Assembly: GCA_036674765.1 (NCBI GenBank)
Contig: JARVKI010000044.1
Coordinates: 248,001 to 312,000, forward strand
DNA length: 64,000 bases
Direction: 5' to 3'
Origin: Seiridium cupressi
Lineage: Eukaryota > Ascomycota > Sordariomycetes > Amphisphaeriales > Sporocadaceae
In this document: positions 21,683-32,634 of the stretch, one piece after another
Layout of the letters: the number at the start of each line of letters is the position of its first letter
How positions within the stretch are numbered: position 1 is the stretch's first letter
Notes under the pieces: model-generated
Told to the model about the DNA's origin: nothing
Databases searched by the model: none
What the model saw: only the letters and a program-made list of their open reading frames with translations
Program-made: the position numbers and the translations under genes

Positions 21683-22951
21683 ATGTCCCGAATTTTGGTG
21701 GAACCTCTCGCCCTCCCGGAGACATCCGGTATCAATTTCGGTGCTTCGGTGTCAAACGTAGATATTGAGAATCTCACTGGTAAGACCTCAAGACAAAAAA
21801 CGATATTGATAATGTGATGATTGTTGTGAACATGGGAGACCACCCGTAAAATCGGTAACCTCCTTGGTAAGCGTGTCGCCTTTTCCGAAACTCAGTTCGT
21901 CGTGGCTGACAGTTGACTAGATGCCGACTTTGATGTCATCCGTGATGCCTTGTTCAGAAACCAAGTCTTGGTCTTCAAGAACCAAGGTCATGTGTCCCCA
22001 AAGGCTCAATATGAGTTGACCAACAAGTTCGACCCTGCTGCAACCTCTTATGGCCACGGCAAGACCATCGACGCCAAGCGCAGCGTGCTGCACCCCGATC
22101 TCAAGACCATTCCGCATCAGCCTCAAGTGCAAGTCATTGGCAACGGCCGTGTGGCTGAATACGAAGGGTTGAAGGACATCAAGTTGAAACACCCTCACCA
22201 CAAGACCTTCCACGCGACTACGGTTCCTGCTGAGGACGATCTTGACTACACCCGCTTCTACCGATGGCATATCGACGCAGCTCTTTACGGGCTCGCTCCT
22301 CCGGTTGTCACCACCCTGCTTGCCGTCAAAGTTCCGAGCGGCCGGCGCCAGACTTGCCGCTACGACGATGGCACAGGCGACGAGCTGGATGTCCCCTTGG
22401 GCACAACCGCTTTTGTGTCTGGCTACTCCATGTACGATATCCTCTCAGATGCCGACAAGGAATTTGTGCGCACTAGCAAGGTCGAGTATGCACCGCATCC
22501 ATACATCTGGATGTCGAGTGCCAAGGCTCGGTCTACCGGTCTGGGCATGATCTCCGAGGGCAAGGAGGTTCCCCTGAACGAGCTTCCTCCGATTGACGAG
22601 GAGAAGATTCAGATCCTGCCACTCTGCTGGCGCAATCCAGTCACCGGAAAGCTTGCTGTCCAGGTCCATCCTTCAGCAGTCCGAAAGCTCCACCTCGCCG
22701 ACGGTACTGTCATTGATGACCTCACCAAAGTGCGCGAGATCATCTACAAGTTACAACGACCTGGCATTGCTCCAAAGATGGTCTATGCGCATGACTGGGA
22801 GGAAGGCGACTTTGTGCTGTTCCACAACCGTGGCGTGCTTCACTCAGTTGTCGGTGCATTCGCGGAGGAGGAGGTCAGACTGTTCAGGCAGTGCAATGTG
22901 GCTGCTAGCTACCTGCCTGAGGGCCCTCGGGATGTCAGCGTGGCTGCTTGA
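21683..22951 (+). CDS. xanA: Xanthine dioxygenase (Fe(II)/2-oxoglutarate-dependent), 375 aa
   Basis: Converts xanthine to uric acid with 2-oxoglutarate and O2, an alternative to molybdenum xanthine dehydrogenase in fungi. Exons are 21683-21779 and 21921-22951 (a 141-nt intron, long for this window). The TauD-type fold is evident. My numbering puts the metal ligands at His149 and Asp151 (YRWHIDAALYGLAPP) and His340 (FHNRGVLHSV). Gln99, Lys122, Glu137, Asp138 and Asn358 also fall at the positions I recall as functionally important in A. nidulans XanA. That agreement in numbering supports both the exon model and the assignment. The product has no signal peptide and should be cytosolic. A guanine deaminase gene lies about 19 kb downstream, and both have a CGG-N6-CCG element in the promoter. 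Confidence 0.95.
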
Positions 22952-23906
22952 TTTCTTCCTTTGAATCATTCTTCAGTTTAAGCAATAACTTCTAGCGTGT
23001 TGTTTTAGTTATGATTACCCGAGTACAATATATCGACTTGATCCCCTTTCATCTCGCAGCGAATAGTGCATCGTTGATGTCTACATTGTGGTCAATAATT
23101 TCGACTCTCCAAATGCACATTTCAATAACAGGGTTGTGGATTCTTCGCGCTAATTAGTAGGCAGCCACTTCAAACGAATAATGTGATGGGGAGAAATGTT
23201 TCAGGGAGCCAATCTGTGCGGCACAACAGAGTGAATGACTTAGGAGGGTTGAGAAGCAACACCTTGTGTGATTATTGGCATCAGGTGATCGGTACTCCCT
23301 GCGTAGGATCTCCAGTTATGTTATATATGCATATGTACTACCGTCTGTAATGGCGGTAAACAAACATGAACTTGAACATGTCCCAAATCAGGTAGGTCAT
23401 AGAAGCACAGAATCTGGTGTGTTAGGCCCTATTGGCCAGCAGCCTCGCCGCAACATGATGCTTGCTTGAGTGCCGCGGGTCGAAGTGTTGAGATCCGAAG
23501 AACAAGGCATCAGGGATACTGTGTCACGTTCAGCGTGTGTAGGCGGCGGCGGGCGCGGAAAACAGGCCTAGAGTGAGTTGCTACTTTTGCCAACCTATAG
23601 ACTGGGTAAAACCTCTGTATTCTGTGATTGTGATAGTGGAAGTAATATATATCTTCTACCACTCTCCGACATACATCTCACATTTGAACTTCCTCGCCAT
23701 TTAAGCTACCCCAAGAAACATGCACATCATATCGCTACCATCAATAAATCATTGTTGCTGGGCGAGTCTGCCCACCTCTGTTGTGCGATAAACTAGCTAC
23801 TGTTGTTGCATATTCAAAGCTGACCATGTATCATATCGTTATATAATTCGGATGAGTTTGAAGCAGAGCATACGGTAATAATTATTCCTCAGGACTTGCA
23901 TATGGC
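22952..23906. other. Gap between xanA and hemerythrin-like pseudogene
   Basis: About 950 bp of A+T-rich sequence, 3' flank of both neighbours. Short open frames only; nothing recognised. Confidence 0.4.
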
Positions 23907-24783
23907 TTAACCTTGGGCAATGAAGTTTTGATCGCAGGGAGAGAACTTCCACCGTGCAGAATGCCAGTAATATAGCTCTTTCATGACCAATGGTTTGAGC
24001 CCTGGCGGCGCGGGAGAGAAAATCGGCCCAGATACCGTTTTCCCAGGTTGCGTCATGCCCGAGAAATGCAAACACCACTCCTCCCAGAAAACCGTTCTTC
24101 TTCTATCAAGATTGTTAGCTGAGCTCCCCCAGCACATATTGCTGATTTGGATCACGCTTACGAGGTGTGCCTGCCCCTCAGCTTTCAGGGCGCCTGCCAA
24201 GCCTTTCATTCTTTCCGGGCCAAAGCGTCTGAGTTCTACGAGACACTGTATCTCATCTATGAGGTGCTGGGATAGCGGCCCACCAAATCCGTCGATAATT
24301 TTGACGATATGGTCGCCAGCGTAGGCTTCCGCACCATCAAGACCACTATGAAACCTCGTGGTGCTGTACTACATTCTGTTCCATAATGCCGGCCTCTCCC
24401 GACATCTTCTCAACAGCGACAAAAAAGTGACTCCTCTTCGCAGTCATGATGAGTCGTCAGGACGTTGACGAAGTTTTTGGCGTATCCAAGGAAATCTTTC
24501 TGGTCTTCCGGTTTGACATACCGCGCCTGGCGGTGGATCGAATTGAGGCCTTTAACGAGGACGTTATACGCCAATGCCATCTCTTATCGCATGAGCATTG
24601 ATACCCTCCAGTTGAGGTCGGCGTGTTCTTACCAGTTGCAGTCTCAATAAATACATTTTCCTTCTCCCCTTCTGCCAGAGCAGCGAACGGCGTGGGGACG
24701 AGAGGGAAAGGCCCCTCAAACCAATGAACCCTTGTGAGACGCAGTTTCCGGTTCGGAGAGAAACCGATGCATCTTCTCTTCAT
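23907..24783 (-). pseudogene. Hemerythrin-like (HHE cation-binding) gene, frameshifted
   Basis: Reassembled by eye on the minus strand. Exon one (24783-24633) encodes EGPFPLVPTPFAALAEGEKE, the usual start of fungal hemerythrin-like proteins. A 50-nt intron leads to EMALAYNVLVKGLNSIHRQA, YAKNFVNVLTTHHDCEEESL and later QNVVQHHE, FHSGLDGAEAYAGDHIVKII and ERMKGLAGALKAEGQAHL. A second intron (24161-24103, with GCTAAC branch site) leads to KKNGFLGGVVFAFLGHDATW and the conserved tail KELYYWHSARWKFSPCD. Three frame breaks interrupt this: an extra T in a six-T run (24421-24426), a shift at about 24353-24355 after QHHE, and an extra G at about 24026-24029. Splice sites are still good, so decay looks recent. 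The His/Glu metal-ligand blocks remain visible across frames. Confidence 0.8.
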
Positions 24784-26073
24784 TCCCCAGAGGCAGGACT
24801 GCCCCTTTGACGTCTCTATGCCAACATATTTTTCCAAGACTATGGCAGCTGAGATCATATCATGCTTAGGAAGCAGCTGAAAATAACGGCCGCTAGTGCT
24901 AACGTCAACTACATGTACATCAGTACTGAGAAGGACGCCTAGCCCAATCCGGCAGTCCGATCATCGGCACTCCCATTCCTGCTCAACACCATTTTCTCAG
25001 CAACGTCATACACGTATTCCTTCTCACGACCACCATAGCCAGAGAGTATATGGTGTTTTGAAACAGCACTGGTTTCCCGGAACTCAAGGAAGGGTAACGG
25101 GTGACATGTCATGGGCTCGCGGACTCAATGGTATCGCGCTGATTTGAGGCTTGTACCAATCCAGGTCCTTGACTGCACTTTCGCGATAACTACCTAGCCA
25201 CAATCTCCTCCTGACTTATTCAAGTTCGTATCATGTTAGCACCCAAATATTACACGGATTACTCGCATCGTGTGCTTTACATGATATGAAAGATGCCAGG
25301 CGAGGATGCCAACGAATCTCGGAAAAATATTGACATACAGAACTTACATCGTGGGATTAAACAAGGATCGCCCGTTAACTTCTATCTATGAGCCGCCCAA
25401 GCAAGGCGGTTGTTGCCAGAACATATCACCTTGTTCGCATGGGTACCCCCCGATTGGTACACCCCGCTGGGACAAGAATACACAAAGAGAGTTAAATATG
25501 AGCATATTAAATCTGCCCACGTTGGTTGGCAGGCAACTCCTGCAGTGCGCACGTTTCGACCGGGTGAGGGAGTTCAGGGTCGCGCACATTGAACGGAGTA
25601 ACGCTCCATGTTACGTATGAGAACTTTTCTTGACGATTTTGATGCATCTACCACAACTGGCCTGGCCTGGCAGATGTTCAACTTAGCTATCTGGGGAGAA
25701 GTATTCGTGAGAAACTTCAGGAACCGTGGGAATGAAGGGCATGGAAGAGGGTGAGTCAAACGCCACCTTTTTACCGTGTCGATCCACCTCTCATTTACTT
25801 TCGAGTATAAGAACAGCTCTTTCTCCTCAAGTCTCACAACTTTGCCTTTCCTTCCTTCCTCATCTTGATCTCATCCTCGAAGGCCGTGTGTGTGTTCTCA
25901 AACGTATGATCATTACCCTACAAACTCCAATTTTACTTCACAGTCAACTTTGTCTCGGATCAAGCAAGACCTACAGACGGGTTATATACGTATTAAGCAT
26001 CTTGTAAGTCGTCCTCTTCAAGAGAGTCTTGAACTAGTACTGATCATTTTCCTTCTACACACAGCGGCCCATC
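24784..26073. other. 1.3 kb gene-poor region
   Basis: Promoter side of both the hemerythrin-like pseudogene and the small secreted protein gene. A pyrimidine-rich leader (25790-25880) and possible leader introns precede the ATG at 26074. No gene recognised. Confidence 0.4.
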
Positions 26074-26568
26074 ATGAAGCTCTCTAGCTTGTTCACACTC
26101 GCTGCCGGAGTATCCGGCATGAGTGTTCCACAATCACGGGGTGGCATCGAGCAGAAAGACATAGTGCGAATAGAGAGCACTCTCCCGGTCTCAGAGGTCG
26201 GTTGCCACGGGAATACGTTCAGTGTCACTGATGCTGCCGCTGCTAAGCAGAAATTGGTGAAGTGGAGTGATGAGGGCAATCGTGTTGAACCACATAATAT
26301 GCATGGGGCATTCTATATTACGGCGGTCTGGTACGCGTGCAACTGCAAGTTCTTTCATTTTGACGCAGTCCCTCAAGAAGAATTGGATGAAGCTGAGAGG
26401 CTCATCGAAGAAAAGTGCGGTCGGGGCGCTAGTGGTTGGGTTTGGAGCCAGGATTGGGACAAGACATGGACTGTCCAACATTGGTTAGCCGTTGTTGGCA
26501 AAGCAGCACGGGACGTCTGTCCTCCTCACTGCGTCTATCTAGACATTGAAAAGGTAGATATAACATAG
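26074..26568 (+). CDS. Small secreted cysteine-containing protein, 164 aa
   Basis: Function not recognised. A signal peptide is visible (MKLSSLFTLAAGVSGMSVP, cleavage near residue 15-19). The mature part has six Cys (EVGCHGN, WYACNCKFF, EEKCGRG, RDVCPPHC), which could form three disulfides, and several conserved-looking aromatic segments (GAFYITAVWYACN, GASGWVWSQDWDKTWTV). This layout, a GC.G.....DA...K..L..W start, a central W-x-x-C block, then a C-G....GW.....W.K segment, matches a widespread ascomycete family of small secreted proteins of unknown role, often listed among effector candidates. That role is inference only. It is single exon, in an isolated location with gene-poor flanks. Confidence 0.7.
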   Translation: MKLSSLFTLAAGVSGMSVPQSRGGIEQKDIVRIESTLPVSEVGCHGNTFSVTDAAAAKQKLVKWSDEGNRVEPHNMHGAFYITAVWYACNCKFFHFDAVPQEELDEAERLIEEKCGRGASGWVWSQDWDKTWTVQHWLAVVGKAARDVCPPHCVYLDIEKVDIT

Positions 26569-27260
26569 AATAACACAGGGCACTTGAAATAGTTATGAGG
26601 TCACTTGGTTAGCCGTAAGCCTGCGCATACTCCACAGGGTGGCTAATAGGCATGACAGCTTCTTTCACGCTTATTTGCCCTCTATGCCACTGAAAGATAT
26701 TTCGAGTCCTGTATCTGAATTTTGATCTCCGTACTTAGTAGAGGTCATGTCATCTGCTTAACTAATGACTTTATAAATCTAAGCCTATATGAGTGTGGTT
26801 GAATATCAGTGCCTGTTAACCCAGCCACTGAGCATTTCTTTGTTTCCCAATGCCGCGAGTACATGATATAGTCCTGATGAAGATTGTGTACCCGCCATTT
26901 TATGATATGTTAACTTCGAATCCACCAGACGAATCGATTTAATCCATGCACGCGTTAGTACTCGGCACACCCTGAAGAGCTTTATCGTCGTTACAAACAA
27001 CGTGCTGTTGGGTAAGCGGATGTATAGAGATCTGGTAGACCAGGCGGTCGCAAAAAAATTGATATGGAATCCATCCACAGGCTTTCAAAGGTTCAGGTCG
27101 ACGCCTCATTTTCATGCCAAGTAGCCAATGCATCCGCTCAAGGTATCAAAGGTCTCTGTGGCCAGATTTCACTTTGAATATTGATCACGGGAATCCAAGA
27201 ATGAAATCGTCGAATCACGGCTGAAGATAGTGACACGTATATTAACACCAGGATTACTGT
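26569..27260. other. Intergenic region
   Basis: About 690 bp, A+T-rich, the 3' flank of two convergent genes; nothing recognised. Confidence 0.4.
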
Positions 27261-29008
27261 CTAAACCCAAGTCTTCGGCCCAAGTCTAGCGACGAACAGC
27301 ACCAATACGCCGCCTAGTATGTCTAATGCAACGACTTATTGACAATTAGCAAGGGCCGCCATGTTTTCGCGTAGCAGCAAACTTACATAAAGTGAAAGCC
27401 CACCCGACGCCGATGGCATCGATCAGCGGCACAACAGCGGCTGTGCACGCAGCCCCGAAAATATACTGCACAATGTATTTTGAGCAAATCACTTCCGCCT
27501 TCTCGGCTGGAGAAACCTCTGCGGTGTAGGTGTTTAGCGCGTTGAACGTTCCCATGAGTCCTGCGCCAACCCAGAAACCTGCCACGATCGGCAGGGCCAG
27601 ACCACCGAATTCCTTCTGTAGACTCCAACCGTAGAGCAGCATTGAGATTGGGAGCACAATGAAGAGCCCTGCGAGTCCACTGTTCAGGCGGTCTTTCGGT
27701 AAACGGATGCCTTCTCTTTTCACAATGTACCTTTTTACCGTACGGTCGGACAGACGACCGCCAACCACGCTTCCCATAAAGAACCCCATGCCTGGAGCGA
27801 TGTAGACAAGACCGCTAATAAGTGGTGTCGAAAGATTGAACCGGGGATTGATGACGTGCCGCACTGATGTCAAAATACCGTATTGGGTGCAGGCCAGAAG
27901 CCCGCATGTAAGGTCCTATGAAAGTGTTAGGGAGAGCTTGAACAGTATGTAGATGGACAACCCACAGCCAGAAGGATGTTGGGACGAAGCAAAAGCTTGA
28001 AGACCCTGACTGGGTTGAACCTCTCCAACACTGTGTAGGTCGTCCACGGAGACCTCTTCTCGTCCTCGATCGAGTCTGTTTCTCTCCGGATGGAAGGGAC
28101 CACAAGGATAGATAGCACGAAGCCGAGACCGCTCATAGCAGTTTGTAACCAGTAGATCGCCCGCCAATTACTGAATGTTACGATGATACCGCCGATGCAC
28201 GGCCCTATTACTTACAGTCAGCTCCACAACAGCATTGAGCAGTCTTCAAGACCTTACCGATTGCAGGACCTGCAACGCTTCCCACCATGAAGAAGCCAGT
28301 TGCTCTACCTCTGACAACCTGTTGAAGGCAGAACTATTAGTCTATGATCTCATTTGCTCACAAGGTGGCAAGAGGGAGCTGCATCCTTCTTGATCACTTA
28401 CCGGCTCGAAGATATCGGCGATTACAGTCTGACCGGCGACCATGAAGTATGTCCCAGTGAAGCCGCTCACCATCCGCATTGCCGTAAATGTGGCCATGTT
28501 CGGTGCCAGGGCGGTTCCAATTGACGGTACGAAGAGAAAGAAGATAGCGATATTGTAAATCAGCCTACGGCCGAAGATATCACTCAGAGGGGACCATATC
28601 AGTGACGACAGCCCCATAGCAATGAGCACGCCGGCATTGGTGATGTTGAGGATTTCCGAGGTTGTCGAGAGATCCACAGAGATTTCGGGCGTTGCAATGA
28701 GCAATGAAGTACTCGAGAACGTAACGCACTACAACATTTGGAGTCAGTTTTGGCTTATTCTAACCTGCTTGATGAGTTGTCGGGAGTTGAAAGCCAAGTC
28801 TCAAGAGCAGAAAGGCTGAATCAGGAACTGGTAAACTCCCAAAACAGGCTATACGGAGTATGGAATAACTCTGGACGTTGCTTACTAGTGTCATCCAGCT
28901 CACGACGAACAGGATCAAGTATTTCCGCCATGAAGGGAGATCTTTCCCTGACCTCGCATGAGAGCGGGTCGGAGCATCTTTTGGTTCTGTGTGCGCATCA
29001 CCTAACAT
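27261..29008 (-). CDS. MFS transporter, DHA1 drug:H+ antiporter type, 446 aa
   Basis: Predicted plasma-membrane proton antiporter; substrate unknown. Six exons (29008-28886, 28728-28402, 28318-28258, 28204-27966, 27915-27387, 27322-27261) give a continuous frame and 12 membrane segments. Marker blocks are WRKYLILFVVSWMTLCVTFS, SSLIWSPLSDIFGRR (motif A between TM2 and TM3), MRMVSGFTGTYFMVAGQ, VAGPAIGPCIGGII (motif C, antiporter signature, in TM5) and SVVGGRLSDR (second motif A copy). The intron between 27965 and 27916 uses a GTGGGT donor; a GTTGTC alternative breaks the frame. The last exon (YILGGVLVLFVARLG) completes TM12, and without it the gene would look truncated. The gene is divergent from a Zn2Cys6 regulator 0.8 kb away. 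Confidence 0.87.
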
Positions 29009-29831
29009 GATGGAGAATTGAGGAAACGTTCGAAGCAAAACCACGAACAAGCCATATAACACGTGTAGGGCTGAACAAGGTATATAAAATTAGATCCAAG
29101 CCAATTGACGGGAAGAGCCCGTCCCGCAGACCATTCCTCGACTTTCTTATAAAGCCGGGCGACTATCATAGTGTCGGAGGCCCAGTGGAGCATCCGAAAG
29201 AATGTTTGCGTTCGCCATTCCCTATGCAGAAGGTTTTCACAGCTTGGACATTATCTTTGCAGACAGAGTGGAGCCTTTCCTGACAAGTAGCTCGGCATGT
29301 TGGTGAAGGCGCCGAAGGCATCGATTGTGACCCACCAGATCTACTAAGGCAATTTTCAATGTATCTTGGCCAATAGCACGAACCGTATCATAATCCAAAT
29401 GGACAAGCTGGTTTTAAGAGAACTGAGATGAATTATATGGATAAAGAAGTAGGGTGTACATCTATGATTCCATGACACTCGCAGGTTATACGCGATAACA
29501 AAGACTAAATAATCAGAGCATCAATCACATCATCAAGCTTGAACATACCTAAAACCACATATGGACAGCGCTTTCGGATACACTATGGCAGGGAGGCTGC
29601 TTTAGGGCGGATTATGACGCTATCGCGCGGCCCTAATCATGTTATTTCCAGCTCTCAGCGCTGTCGGTGAGGAATTCCAGAAACCAGGCCAAGAATTCGG
29701 CGTCTTGTCTGCCCACCGAACTTGCTTCGGACCACTCCGATGCCGGCGCTAACGGAAATAACGATCAGTGCTGCTGATTGCAACTCTGCAAGATCCAATT
29801 CTCGGCATCTTGTACGACACACCGAGCAGTG
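29009..29831. other. Divergent promoter region, MFS transporter / Zn2Cys6 regulator
   Basis: About 820 bp shared by a drug-type transporter and a regulator. No gene or clear repeat seen; the layout suggests possible local regulation. Confidence 0.4.
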
Positions 29832-32046
29832 ATGAATAGGAGAGCGTTGCGCAATGCGGAGCAATTGGCCGACCTGAGAGGCAAGGCAATAGCGTAAGCA
29901 TACGATATCTGCGTATGTACGAGCCTGATTTCTAATCCGAGTCATGGGGTAGATGTGGAAAATGCCACTCACGAAAGGTCAAGTGCTCTGGGGGACGGCC
30001 ATGCTCTAATTGTACACAATCTGGCTGTGAGGCCGACTGCACATATCCCAAGAGGGATCGCCAACTGAGGGTGAGCCAGAAGTATGTTGTATACACTCCG
30101 AAAGACTCAGTCATATCATTTCTCACGCTCGCTAGTTACCTGGAGGAGCTGCTTGCAGAGAATGACAAACTTCGTCGTCTTAATCCAGGCAATCGATCGT
30201 CCGATGGCAACCACAGTGTCGCCGAAGCTGGCCGTGTAGCTCTGGACTGCAGCGAGAACAGCGACGGGCCACTTCGAAATCCCTTGTTCGGCGACAGGCC
30301 CTGGTTTCACGACACTCCTGGTGCTCCCATCTTGATAGGAGAAGCGGCAGACGCGGCCTTTGCAACGCGCTTCTGCCAGACACTGTCTGACGGGTCTGTC
30401 AAACATATCCAGAGGATCTCCTTTCCCACCGACAATATACTCCTCACCTTGGGCGCAGCGGCTTGTCCATTACCAACCCGTGGTAAGGCACGCTTCCTGC
30501 TAAAAGCGGCCATAGGGATTGTCTCCCAATATTACCATATAGTCCTAAGGAGTGTCGTGCTAGGTCATCTAGAAAGATTCTTGCACCAGCCTTCTGGGTT
30601 CGACATTCTTCTGGGCTCAAAGATGTGGGCTCTCCTGGCGCTGGGTGAACTCTACACAGCGCGTTCTGGAGACATGGATAATTTCCCGGGATTGGCGTAC
30701 TTCGCGCAAGCTAACAGAGCCCTCCAAATGATCCAAGAAAGACCCAGTCTTGATTCCATAGAGGTGCTACTGCTGCTAGTGAGTTGGTATTTCTAGCGTC
30801 CAGATTGCAATCTCTGATGGTTACTAGTTACTATACAATCTGAGTTGCAACAGACGCCACTCGGCATTCTGTCTGGCCGGCTCTGCTGTTCGCCAAGGGA
30901 TCATCATGGGCTTACACTTGAATGTTCCAGACTCGCAGTTGGGCGACCCAGTCATGAGGGAGCATCGCAATCGAGTTTGGTGGACTGCTTACGAGTTTGA
31001 TAGGCTCCTAGCAGCCAGACTAAGTCAGCCGTTTTCCATACAGGATGACGAGATGGAACTTGATTTACCGTCTGACTCTGCTCTGCCGAGAGATAGCAAA
31101 GATGATTTCACAGGTGCACACGATCTTGTCAACAGAATCAAGTTGGTAAGGCTGACAGGACAAATCACCAAGCTTCTATACGGCAGAAAAGCTCAGAAGG
31201 ATTCTTTCCTTCAGCGAGTCCAGCAAGCCCTCAAAGATCTGCAAGACTGGTTTCGAACACTTGAGGGCGGTCTGAACGTCGAGGAGCAGCGAGCCTCGAA
31301 GAATTATTCAGGAGCCATGAGATCATTACTCCTATCATTCAACCAGGTTAGCGTCCCTGAGATGATCATCTAGTAAAGGCAAGCAGTTCTAAGTAGACTA
31401 GTGCATGATCGTCGCGACCCGACCCGTCGCCCTTTATATGCTTCGAGCCCATCGAGGCAGATGGTCAGCAGATCCGGCTCAAACAGACGTTGTCATTCCA
31501 GACAATGTTCAGGCTCTAACAGAAGCTTGTATCCAGTGCGCCAGGCACTCACACTCTATACTGTTGGACTCCTGGATAGCGGGTTCCTTCCTAACGTTCG
31601 ATTACTTCGACACGCTCTATATCTTCTCCGTCGCAACTATTTTCGCAGTTTCAAGTCTCCTGAACGGGCCGGGATCTTCCAAAGACCACGACGACTTTGA
31701 GCTTTCGCTGCAGCTGCTGACGGAACTTAAAGGCAACGGCAATTGTGCTGCAGTCGAATTTTGCCGCCATCTTGAGTCAATGAAGACCTGCATGAGCAGA
31801 ATTGATCAACCGACACAAGAATCTCAAAGAGAGAATGTCAATGGTTTGGACATGGCAGTCCACGGCCTCGGCGATATTGGCATGGGCTATCCGTCTGGGA
31901 ACACGCCCTACAACATGACGGCCGGTATGGCTCTAGCCGAACCATCCATGCAGGCGTTTCTCGCCCAGACGGACCCAAACTTTCAACAGATGGACCTTTC
32001 ACTCCTACAGCATGAACTCGATGGCTTCTACTGGCCAGAGAGCTGA
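29832..32046 (+). CDS. Zn(II)2Cys6 transcription factor, 665 aa
   Basis: Five exons (29832-29893, 29953-30081, 30136-30778, 30828-31346, 31402-32046). The first 21 codons (MNRRALRNAEQLADLRGKAI) splice into the zinc cluster, A-CGKCHSRKVKC then CSNCTQSGCEADC. The next join gives RDRQLRVSQNYLEELLAEND, the usual linker and coiled coil. The fungal_trans domain follows, with LYNLSCNRRHSAFCLAGSAV, MGLHLNVP and RNRVWWTAYEFDRLLAARL, and the C-terminal half is ordinary regulatory helix sequence. An in-frame TAA at about 29934 excludes reading through the first intron. All six Cys are present, in contrast to the broken regulator at 15.1 kb. It is likely nuclear. Transcribed away from a DHA1 transporter and followed by a DUF4267 gene, so a small local regulon is plausible but unproven. 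Confidence 0.88.
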
Positions 32047-32238
32047 GCTATGGGTTGGAGCTTACGAAATATCAGCCTAGTTAGATTGTAGGATTCGTCT
32101 CCTAGCTAGTAATCCGCCCGCGGCGACGGTAGAAAGCCACAGCCGTGGCCCCACACTCCCTACCCATATCTCGTCGATTTTGGGTCGGATCTTCTGCACT
32201 TTAGTATATACTAAGCGCTTCATTCAAATCACGACAAC

Positions 32239-32634
32239 ATGTTTGATCATTTCTCAACTTGCCATCTTCTGGCGCTCTTTATTGCCTCCACCATGACGTT
32301 CGGGGGGATGTGGCCCTTGTTCGACGCAAAAGCTGCCATACTGGAATTCGGCTTCCCAGCTCGATATGCTGACACTCAGGCAACACACCCCGTGATGGCT
32401 GCAGGCTCAGTCCGCACTACGGTCTTGGGCCTGCTTACCTTTATCTTTTATCTCCAGCAAAAATACGCCGAGGTCGACACAATTCTGGCCGTCTTTGGTG
32501 CATATGCTGGTTCGGTGGACAGTTATTTGGTGTGGAAAGCGGGAAATGGACGCAAGGCAGCCTTTCGCTTTGTCGCGTCGTGGGCGATAGCCGCGTGTGG
32601 GTTTGCTGGTCTGACAGCGTCACGCGTTACCTGA
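32239..32634 (+). CDS. DUF4267-like small membrane protein, 131 aa
   Basis: Single-exon protein with about four predicted membrane segments (residues about 8-28, 55-74, 78-98 and 108-126). Blocks typical of the fungal DUF4267 family are FGFPARYADTQATHPVMAAG, DTILAVFGAYAGSVDSYLVW and GNGRKAAFRFVASWAIAACG. The biochemical role of the family is unknown. It begins about 190 bp after the preceding regulator's stop, in the same orientation; a TATA-like TATATAC lies about 30 bp before the ATG. Confidence 0.8.
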   Translation: MFDHFSTCHLLALFIASTMTFGGMWPLFDAKAAILEFGFPARYADTQATHPVMAAGSVRTTVLGLLTFIFYLQQKYAEVDTILAVFGAYAGSVDSYLVWKAGNGRKAAFRFVASWAIAACGFAGLTASRVT

